Shown here: one piece after another, positions 57,755 to 64,000 of the stretch | Position numbering within the stretch: position 1 is the first letter of the stretch | How the letters are laid out: each line of letters begins with the position of its first letter | Origin: an uncultured Bacteroidota bacterium | Lineage (GTDB): Bacteria; Bacteroidota; Bacteroidia; Flavobacteriales; Flavobacteriaceae | DNA: 64,000 nucleotides | Direction of reading: 5' to 3' | NCBI GenBank assembly: GCA_902635965.1 | Contig: CACPQA010000006.1 | Span: 31,793 to 95,792, forward strand | Notes under the pieces: generated by a model | What the model was told of the DNA's origin: nothing | Databases searched by the model: none | The model's input: only the letters and a program-made list of their open reading frames with translations | Translations under genes and position numbers: made by a program

Positions 57755-58704
57755 AATTTGTAAAAATCACAAATTTGTTTTGCTAATTCTTCTCCGATTC
57801 TGTTCTGAGCCTCAGATGTTGCAGCACCAATGTGCGGAGTTAATGAAATTTTAGGATGCATTAAAATAGATAAACTAGGTGTCGGTTCATTTTCAAATGT
57901 ATCTAAACCAGCAAATTTAATTTTTCCATTGTCAAGGTTTTTAATTAACTCTTGCTCATCAATAATACCTCCTCTTGATGCATTAATAATTGATGTACCC
58001 TTTTTCATTTTTTTAAATTCTTTCTTTCCAATAAGAAAGTTCTTTTGTGCGGGTACATGAAGAGTTATAAAATCGGATTTTTCTAGAATTTCATCAAATG
58101 AGATTAAATTAATTTTAAAAGTATACGCATTTTCGTCATTAAAATTTACATCAATACTTTTCTCTTCTATGAATTTGTCAAAACCTAGAATATTCATCCC
58201 TAATCCAAATCCAATTCTTGCAACCTCACGACCAATTTTACCAAGTCCCACTATACCCAAGTTCTTTCTCCTTAGCTCAATTCCATTTGAATAATTTTTT
58301 TTTAGGACCTTGAATTTTTTTTCTCCCTCTAGAGGCATATTTCTGTTGCTATCAAACAAAAATCTTGATCCACTAAATAAATGCGCAAACACAAGTTCAG
58401 CGACTGAATTTGATGAGGCTGCTGGTGTATTTATAACTAAAATACCTTTCGCTTTTGCATATTCAACATCGATATTATCCATACCAACGCCCCCTCGACC
58501 AATAATTTTAAGTGACTTACAGTTATCTATTATATCTTTTCTAACCTTAGTAGCACTTCTTACTAGAAGAACAGTTATTTTATTAAGATTTATGAAGTTT
58601 GTCAAATCATCTTGCTCAATTTTATCTAAATAAAGAACAAAACCATTTTTATTCAAAATATCAACCGCATTTTGTGATATACCATCATTAGCTAAGACCT
58701 TCAT
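57751..58704 (-). CDS. serA: D-3-phosphoglycerate dehydrogenase
   Basis: A 317-residue short-form PGDH (no ACT domain), first step of serine synthesis. MKVLANDGISQNAVDILNKNG is the natural start; an in-frame start at 58755 would run into serC and is rejected. NAD-binding GLGKIGREVARIGFGLGMNILGFD near residue 150, catalytic RGGIIDE and LTPHIGAATSEAQNRIGEE with the His are present. GRGGVGMDNID and INTPAASSNSVAEL are also typical. It lies 1 base from serC, so both make a serine operon. Confidence 0.96.
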   Translation of the reverse strand: MKVLANDGISQNAVDILNKNGFVLYLDKIEQDDLTNFINLNKITVLLVRSATKVRKDIIDNCKSLKIIGRGGVGMDNIDVEYAKAKGILVINTPAASSNSVAELVFAHLFSGSRFLFDSNRNMPLEGEKKFKVLKKNYSNGIELRRKNLGIVGLGKIGREVARIGFGLGMNILGFDKFIEEKSIDVNFNDENAYTFKINLISFDEILEKSDFITLHVPAQKNFLIGKKEFKKMKKGTSIINASRGGIIDEQELIKNLDNGKIKFAGLDTFENEPTPSLSILMHPKISLTPHIGAATSEAQNRIGEELAKQICDFYKL

Positions 58705-58705
58705 A

Positions 58706-59770
58706 TTATCTGTTTTTTTTAAATTCCTGCATAATATTGACCAAAACTCTAACACTATCTATTGAAATCGCATTATAGAGAGATACTCTATAGCCACCAA
58801 CAGACCTATGACCTTTAATACCATGTATGAAGTTATTTGAACATATGTTATCAAATTTTTCAGAATCATAATTGCTATCAATGCCAAAAGTTACGTTCAT
58901 AATACTTCTATCGGACTTATCAACAAATCCATAAAATGCGTCATTATTATCGATCTCATTATAAAGCAATTTGGCTTTCTCTATGTTTTTCTTTTCAATC
59001 GCTTCGATTCCACCGGATCTAAGTATCCACTCCATATTAAGCATGCAAGTGTAAATTGAAAAGACTGGAGGTGTATTGTATAAACTTTTTTTATCAACAT
59101 GATTTCGATAACTCAATATTGACGGAATTTTTCTTTTATTTCTTTCTAATAATTCTCTTTTTAAAATAACCATCGTTACACCAGCAGCACCGATATTTTT
59201 TTGAGCACCTGCATAAATAAGGTCAAAACTTGAGAAATCGATTTTTCTTGAAAAAATATCAGAACTCATATCAGCGATCAACGGTGAATCGGTGACGGGA
59301 AATTTATGAAATTGCGTTCCAAAAATTGTATTATTGGTTGTGATATGTAAGTAATCAACATCATCTGAAATTTTGATATTTTTTGGGATATATGTGTGGT
59401 TTTTATCTTTAGAGGATGCAACTTCGATTACATTTCCATAATACTTTGCTTCTCCAATCGCCTTTTCAGACCAAGTTCCTGTGTTTACATAGCCTGCAAC
59501 ATCATTCAAAAAGTTTGAAGCTACCATTAAATACTGGTGACTTGCGCCTCCTTGCAAAAATAACACCTCATATTCATTACTTTCGAGACCAGATATTTCA
59601 AGAGTTAAATCCTTTGCTCTATTAATTATTTGAGCAAATTTTTCGCTCCTGTGTGATATCTCTAATATAGACAAACCAATATTATCTAACTCTTTAATGG
59701 CTTCCGAGGAATATTTGAAAACATCATTTGGTAATGCTGAGGGACCCGCATTAAAGTTATATTTTTTCAT
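58706..59770 (-). CDS. serC: Phosphoserine aminotransferase
   Basis: A 354-residue PLP enzyme, second step of serine synthesis. MKKYNFNAGPSALPNDVF opens the family pattern. The PLP lysine lies in YAGAQKNIGAAGVT, and FLQGGASHQYLMVASNFL, ITTNNTIFGTQF, PLIADMSSDI, PPVFSIYTCMLNMEWILRSGG and HGIKGHRSVGGYRVSLYNA are all conserved. A TATATTTG box lies 36 bases upstream and is probably the promoter for serC, serA and the DUF6787-like gene. Confidence 0.97.
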   Translation of the reverse strand: MKKYNFNAGPSALPNDVFKYSSEAIKELDNIGLSILEISHRSEKFAQIINRAKDLTLEISGLESNEYEVLFLQGGASHQYLMVASNFLNDVAGYVNTGTWSEKAIGEAKYYGNVIEVASSKDKNHTYIPKNIKISDDVDYLHITTNNTIFGTQFHKFPVTDSPLIADMSSDIFSRKIDFSSFDLIYAGAQKNIGAAGVTMVILKRELLERNKRKIPSILSYRNHVDKKSLYNTPPVFSIYTCMLNMEWILRSGGIEAIEKKNIEKAKLLYNEIDNNDAFYGFVDKSDRSIMNVTFGIDSNYDSEKFDNICSNNFIHGIKGHRSVGGYRVSLYNAISIDSVRVLVNIMQEFKKNR

Positions 59771-59806
59771 AATTAAAAATTCAGCACAAATATCATCATA
59801 TTAAAT

Positions 59807-59814
59807 CAAATATA
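59807..59814 (-). promoter_or_regulatory. TAnnTTTG promoter box for serC
   Basis: The minus strand reads TATATTTG, 36 bases before the serC ATG at 59770. Confidence 0.5.
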
Positions 59815-59859
59815 AGTATCTAACCAATTTGCTTTTTAAATTGTTTTTCAACAATTTAC

Positions 59860-60873
59860 TCACAAAGACGACAAAAAATCAACAGTATCAATATTGTCTG
59901 CATAGGTCCACAAGTTTGGTTTTTGTGCTTCTCCAAATTTTACGAAATTATCTCTATTCGTTCTTCTAACTATACATTGAATATTTTTGCTAATAGATTT
60001 TATTTCTTTGCTTACCCAATCCATATTCGGATAATATTCATAATTTACCGATGAAATTTCAGCATGGATATTTTTGTCTTCAGTAAGAATTAATTTTCCT
60101 GCGATGTGAAATTTATTTTTTATAATTTCATTTATCGCCTTATTCTTTCTAAAACTATCAACATATTCAATTAATCTTGTTGATTCTGTTTTTTCTTTTA
60201 AAATTTTTTTAAGAAGACTAAAATCATAGTTAATTGGTACGTAAATTTTTGTTATGCTTCTGCATCCAAAACCAAAATATTCAAAAATGTCATTTGATAA
60301 AAGTTTTAATTCTTCTTCAGTTTCTTTTCCATCTAGTATCGCAATTGAATTTCTAGGACCCCTCAAAATGGATGGACAAAATTGAAACTTTTCATTAATG
60401 TTTTTAATTGTAATTCTATTTCCCGTTGCGATAACAGCATCAACAAAATCTATTTTATTTTTAAAAATTGCTCTTTCTGAAAATCCGGACTCAAATTCAA
60501 CCAATTTATTATATAAAAAAGGAATTAGATATGGGTCTGAAGAAGATGTCTTTACAATAGCAATATGATTAGTGAATAATACGCAAAGGAGGTCATGAAA
60601 TCCAACGATTGGAATATTACCAGCCATTATAATCCCAACTTGTTTTATTTTTTTATTTACAAGTTTGTATTTATGTGTCCATTTTAAAATGTTTTCTTTT
60701 CTCAAAGTATTGCCCCAAACTTTTAATGCATGAAGTGAGTTTTTAAATGTAAACCATCTATTATTATTTTCTGTTTTAACAATTTGACTACATAATTTTG
60801 AGTCAACTTTTTCCCTTCTTAAATATTCCCCAAGTTTTATAAAAGCAGTAATTTTCTTATCTAATTTTATCAT
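59860..60873 (-). CDS. Acyl-CoA reductase (LuxC-like)
   Basis: A 337-residue enzyme that resembles LuxC-type acyl-CoA reductases in the aldehyde dehydrogenase superfamily. Key text: VGIIMAGNIPIVGFHDLLCVL (NAD(P)-binding region), IVKTSSSDPYLIPFLYNKL, RGPRNSIAILDGKETEEELKLLSNDIFEYFGFGCRSITKIYVP with the catalytic Cys in FGCRS, and VDSFRKNKAIN. Bacteroidetes commonly have this gene beside a dicluster ferredoxin, as here (divergent, 58-base gap), which suggests an electron link, but the physiological aldehyde is unknown. Length normal. Confidence 0.9.
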   Translation of the reverse strand: MIKLDKKITAFIKLGEYLRREKVDSKLCSQIVKTENNNRWFTFKNSLHALKVWGNTLRKENILKWTHKYKLVNKKIKQVGIIMAGNIPIVGFHDLLCVLFTNHIAIVKTSSSDPYLIPFLYNKLVEFESGFSERAIFKNKIDFVDAVIATGNRITIKNINEKFQFCPSILRGPRNSIAILDGKETEEELKLLSNDIFEYFGFGCRSITKIYVPINYDFSLLKKILKEKTESTRLIEYVDSFRKNKAINEIIKNKFHIAGKLILTEDKNIHAEISSVNYEYYPNMDWVSKEIKSISKNIQCIVRRTNRDNFVKFGEAQKPNLWTYADNIDTVDFLSSL

Positions 60874-60931
60874 ATTTTGTAAAATATCAACTAAGACTGT
60901 ATTTTTACACTAAAATATATAAAGTTTATAA

Positions 60932-61282
60932 ATGGCTATAATTATTACAGATGAGTGTATTAACTGTGGTGCTTGTGAACCAGAATGCCCCAATAACGCA
61001 ATTTATGAATCTTCTGAGGATTGGAGATACAGCGATGGAACTTCTTTGAAGGGTATTTTAAATTTATCAAATGGTGAGTCTATAAATGCAGATCTTCTAC
61101 AAGAACCTATTTCAGATGAATACTATTATATTGTACCAAGTAAATGTACTGAATGTAAAGGCTTTCACGATGAACCTCAGTGCGCAGCTGTATGTCCCGT
61201 AGACTGTTGCATACCAGATGAAAATAACATCGAAAGTGAATCTAAACTTCTTGAAAAGCAGTCTTTCATGCATGGTAAATAA
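60932..61282 (+). CDS. 4Fe-4S dicluster ferredoxin
   Basis: A 116-residue ferredoxin. Cluster [14 protein letters not shown] (C9, C12, C15, C19). Cluster II: the last part [22 protein letters not shown] with the wide spacing of Chromatium-type ferredoxins. A 40-residue insert ([34 protein letters not shown]) separates the clusters. This longer form is common in Bacteroidetes next to acyl-CoA reductase. ychF starts 9 bases downstream and may share the transcript. Confidence 0.95.
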   Translation: MAIIITDECINCGACEPECPNNAIYESSEDWRYSDGTSLKGILNLSNGESINADLLQEPISDEYYYIVPSKCTECKGFHDEPQCAAVCPVDCCIPDENNIESESKLLEKQSFMHGK

Positions 61283-61291
61283 CTTATTCTT

Positions 61292-62383
61292 ATGAAAGCA
61301 GGAATTATTGGTTTACCTAATGTTGGAAAATCAACATTATTCAACTGTTTATCAAATTCTAAAGCTCATTCTGCTAATTTTCCTTTTTGTACAATTGAAC
61401 CAAACATTGGAAAAGTAAATGTTCCGGATGAAAGATTAAATAGACTAAAAACCTTAGTTAATCCAAAACAAACAGTTCCAGCAAATATTGAAATCGTAGA
61501 CATTGCTGGTTTAGTTAAAGGTGCAAGCAAAGGAGAAGGCCTTGGCAACCAGTTCTTAGCTAATATAAGGGAAACCGATGCTCTCATACATGTTTTAAGA
61601 TGTTTTGAAGATTCAAATATTACTCATGTTGAAAATACTATTGATCCCCTGAGAGACAAAGAAATAGTTGATTTAGAATTACAAATCAAAGATCTCGAAA
61701 TAGTAGACAAACAAATTGATAAAATTTTAAAAAAACTTAGAGCTGGTTATAAAGATGATGTAAAATTTTTATTAGTTCTAGAAAAGATCAAAAATAAATT
61801 AGAAAAATCTGAAAACTTAAGAACTTTAGCTTTAGACAAGGATGAAAATAATTTGATTAAAGATTTAAATTTTCTGACATTGAAACCCATATTGTATGTT
61901 TGTAATGTATCTATAAAAGATTTAAATTTTGGAAATTCTTATACAGATAAAATTCATCAAATAGTCAGCAATGAAAACTCCGAAATGCTTACTTTAGCTG
62001 TTTCACTTGAGGCCGAAATATTTGAAATTGAAGATTTTTATGATAGACAATCTTTTTTAAATGAATATCAAATTAAACAACCAGCTTCCTTAAGTCTTAT
62101 CAACAAAGCATATAAACTTTTGAATATGCAAACATTTTTTACGGTTGGTGAAAAAGAAGTCAAAGCATGGACAATTCAAATTGGATGGAATGCTCAAAAA
62201 GCCGCAGGAGTTATACATTCGGATTTTGAAAAAGGCTTTATAAGATCAGAGGTGATTTCTTATGTTGATTATCTAAAATACGAAAGCGAAGCTAGAATAA
62301 AAGAAGCTGGGAAGTTAAGAGTAGAAGGGAAGGAATATATCGTTAGAGACGGTGATATTATGCATTTCAGGTTTAATGTTTGA
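61292..62383 (+). CDS. ychF: Redox-regulated ATPase YchF
   Basis: A 363-residue Obg-family protein with ATP preference. GLPNVGKSTLFNCLSNSKAHSANFPFCTIEPNIG (7-40), VDIAGLVKGASKGEGLGNQFLANIRETDALIHVLRCF and the C-terminal TGS domain (FFTVGEKEVKAWTIQIGWNAQKAAGVIHSDFEKGFIRSEVISY). The protein binds ribosomes and responds to oxidative stress in E. coli. Intact. Confidence 0.97.
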   Translation: MKAGIIGLPNVGKSTLFNCLSNSKAHSANFPFCTIEPNIGKVNVPDERLNRLKTLVNPKQTVPANIEIVDIAGLVKGASKGEGLGNQFLANIRETDALIHVLRCFEDSNITHVENTIDPLRDKEIVDLELQIKDLEIVDKQIDKILKKLRAGYKDDVKFLLVLEKIKNKLEKSENLRTLALDKDENNLIKDLNFLTLKPILYVCNVSIKDLNFGNSYTDKIHQIVSNENSEMLTLAVSLEAEIFEIEDFYDRQSFLNEYQIKQPASLSLINKAYKLLNMQTFFTVGEKEVKAWTIQIGWNAQKAAGVIHSDFEKGFIRSEVISYVDYLKYESEARIKEAGKLRVEGKEYIVRDGDIMHFRFNV

Positions 62384-62384
62384 G

Positions 62385-63281
62385 TTATTTATTAATAAAA
62401 TTTATTATTTCATCCAATTTATAATTTTCATTTATCAAAAACGCCTCTCTATATTTTTTATTCCATGTTGTCTGTCTTTTGGCATACCTTCTAGTATTTG
62501 TTTTTATTTTGTCGATTGTATTTTTGTAATCGTATTTTCCTTCAAAATAGTTGAAAAACTCCCTGTAGCCGAGAGTTTGTAGAGAATGTAAATTTTTATA
62601 TTTATAAAGTTTTTTTGCTTCTTTTTCTAAACCAATCGAAATCATTTTATTAACTCTAGTATTAATTTTTTTATATAATTCTTTTCTCTCGGGATTCATT
62701 AACAATATTTTTGATTCAAAAAAACTATTTTTTCTCTTTTTTTTAAGGAACGAGGTAAAAGGTTTTCCTGTAGATAAGCAAATCTCCAAAGCCCTAATAA
62801 TCCTTCGGGAGTTATTTTTATCCACAATATTATAATACTCTGGGTCATATTTTTCAAGCATTGAATTTAATCTTTTTATCCCCTCATTTTTGAATAATGA
62901 GATTATTTGTTTTTTGATATCAGTTTTAACTTTTGGAAAACGATCAATTCCATATAAAATAGAGTCTGCATACAACCCAGAACCTCCAACCATAATAACT
63001 ATATTTATTTTATTAAAAAGTGACTTAAGTATTTCATTTGTCTCCCTGCTATAAGTTCCTACGCTGAACTCATCATGAATTGATAGATGATCAATAAAAT
63101 GATGTTTTACTGTTTTTAAATCGCTTTTAGAGGGTTTTGCTGTTCCTATTGAAAGTTCTCTATAAAACTGCCTTGAATCGCAAGAAATAATCTCAGTACC
63201 AAGAGTATTTGCTAATAGAATGGATAAGTTAGTTTTGCCAGAACAAGTTGGCCCGCCAATATAAACTAATTTATTCTTCAT
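62385..63281 (-). CDS. miaA: tRNA dimethylallyltransferase
   Basis: A 298-residue enzyme that adds the dimethylallyl group to A37 of tRNAs reading UNN codons. MKNKLVYIGGPTCSGKTNLSILLANTLGTEIISCDSRQFYRELSIGTAKPS covers the P-loop and the catalytic Asp region; DHLSIHDEFSVGTYSRE, VGGSGLYADSILYGID and RIIRALEICLSTGKPF follow. A longer in-frame start at 63401 would run deep into the ion channel gene, so ATG 63281 is used. It overlaps that gene by 11 bases. Confidence 0.96.
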   Translation of the reverse strand: MKNKLVYIGGPTCSGKTNLSILLANTLGTEIISCDSRQFYRELSIGTAKPSKSDLKTVKHHFIDHLSIHDEFSVGTYSRETNEILKSLFNKINIVIMVGGSGLYADSILYGIDRFPKVKTDIKKQIISLFKNEGIKRLNSMLEKYDPEYYNIVDKNNSRRIIRALEICLSTGKPFTSFLKKKRKNSFFESKILLMNPERKELYKKINTRVNKMISIGLEKEAKKLYKYKNLHSLQTLGYREFFNYFEGKYDYKNTIDKIKTNTRRYAKRQTTWNKKYREAFLINENYKLDEIINFINK

Positions 63282-64000
63282 TAAGAATTTTTCCGCAGCT
63301 ATGGCAGAATTTAGCATTGTCTTTATGAGATGATTCAGCACAATTTGGACATGATTGTGTATTTGTGTCAGGTCTCCTTCTTTTTTGAGCCATCTCTGCA
63401 CTCACAATCCCCGTAGGAACTGCTATAATTCCATATCCCATAATCATGATTATTGATGCAATAAATCTGCCAATTGTTGTACCGGGAGCTATATCACCAT
63501 ATCCAACTGTTGTTAAAGTTACGATTGTCCAATAAATACTTTCAGGAATACTGGTGAATCCATTTTCTTCACCTTCAATTAAATACATTATTGTACCAAA
63601 TATTATTGATAAAATAAATACTGTGAACAAAAAAACACCAATTTTTGCACGACTTGCCTTTAATGACCTAATTAAAAAGTTAGATTCACCAATAAATCTT
63701 GTCAATTTAAGTATCCTAAAAACTCTTAGAAGTCTAAGAGCCCTAAGTGCTGCTAACGAACCACTGCTAACAAAAAAGAAACTCAAATACTGAGGTAAAA
63801 TTGATAACAAATCAATTATGCCAAAAAAGCTACTAATATATTTTAATGGTTTTTTGACAACGATTATTCTTAAGGCATATTCTATTGAAAAAAGAACTGT
63901 AATTATCCATTCTATAATATCAAATAAATATCTGTAATTTTCATGGAAAATATTAATACTGTCTAGCATAACTACAAATACACTTAAAAGTATTAAGAAC
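63271..64000 (-). CDS. Voltage-gated-type potassium channel with zinc-ribbon tail, partial
   Basis: The frame is open to the right edge: upstream of the internal ATG at 63969 the translation continues FLILLSVFVVMLDS, which is the S1 helix, so the true start is outside the window. Visible are S2-S6, an S4 segment ALRALRLLRVFRILKLTRF with regularly spaced Arg, and the selectivity filter TLTTVGYGDIAPGT. The C-terminus is an added zinc ribbon, CPNCAESSHKDNAKFCHSCGKILNEE, which is not standard in channels and could sense metal or bind a partner. It overlaps miaA by 11 bases. Confidence 0.92.
   Translation of the reverse strand, partial: FLILLSVFVVMLDSINIFHENYRYLFDIIEWIITVLFSIEYALRIIVVKKPLKYISSFFGIIDLLSILPQYLSFFFVSSGSLAALRALRLLRVFRILKLTRFIGESNFLIRSLKASRAKIGVFLFTVFILSIIFGTIMYLIEGEENGFTSIPESIYWTIVTLTTVGYGDIAPGTTIGRFIASIIMIMGYGIIAVPTGIVSAEMAQKRRRPDTNTQSCPNCAESSHKDNAKFCHSCGKILNEE

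Noticed and set aside
58705..58755. Longer serA start at 58755
   Set aside because: It would overlap the end of serC; MKVLANDG at 58704 is the usual SerA N-terminus.
63282..63401. Longer miaA start at 63401
   Set aside because: The extra 40 codons overlap the conserved tail of the potassium channel gene and do not resemble MiaA.

Overview
The window is AT-rich chromosomal DNA from a bacterium of the Bacteroidetes, most likely a free-living (marine-type) member of the Flavobacteriia. The evidence is a type IX secretion system cargo/PorP pair, TAnnTTTG promoter boxes in front of many genes, almost no Shine-Dalgarno sequences, and families typical of this class (DUF5916 outer-membrane protein, TIGR02757, YfhO, the flavobacterial non-catalytic dihydroorotase, LuxC-type acyl-CoA reductase with a dicluster ferredoxin). 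No rRNA operon or CRISPR array was seen. One tRNA gene, tRNA-Arg(CCU), was found.

Layout. 1-1011: the N-terminal two thirds of a tyrosine recombinase runs off the left edge and faces the 3' end of tRNA-Arg, as at the end of an integrated element. 1-4.1 kb: a secreted unknown, a GroES-family protein and nadA-nadC. 4.2-7.2 kb: a PorP/SprF protein and its probable partner, a large leucine-rich-repeat protein with a type B T9SS sorting domain and no usable start codon. 7.3-13.2 kb: rhodanese-like lipoprotein, CAAX-type M48 protease, TspO, DUF5916, DoxX, NTF2-like lipoprotein, DUF423. 13.2-29.3 kb: a loose region of short secreted or lipid-anchored proteins, several NTF2-like, with stress or housekeeping enzymes between them (thioesterase, SRPBCC, alpha/beta hydrolase, pirin, saccharopine-dehydrogenase-like reductase, CapA, CutC, OsmC). 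It also holds several very small genes.

30.1-38.3 kb, between ubiE/menG and mnmE, is the most unusual stretch. One short palindromic repeat, always in the same orientation, separates almost every gene or gene pair (about ten copies). The genes are unrelated one- or two-gene units: DUF4920, SHOCT, DUF2237, DUF3237-like, MBL hydrolase, class C beta-lactamase-like, PNPOx-like and DUF6090-like. The arrangement resembles a gene-cassette array, but the repeat is not a canonical integron attC site. Several copies lie about 25-45 bp upstream of a minus-strand start codon, so a shared operator or promoter is the main alternative.

38.3-64 kb is mostly core genome: mnmE, GNAT protein, outer-membrane transporter-like protein, YfhO and a flippase, uvrA, an ECF sigma factor with a small conserved ORF, nth (without its Fe-S cysteines), bcp, two esterase/MBL enzymes, a dihydroorotase homologue without metal ligands, TIGR02757, a LolD-type ATPase, msrA, serA-serC, acyl-CoA reductase with ferredoxin, ychF, miaA, and a potassium-channel gene cut by the right edge. 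Functional assignments come from reading motifs and recalled family knowledge; no database search was run.
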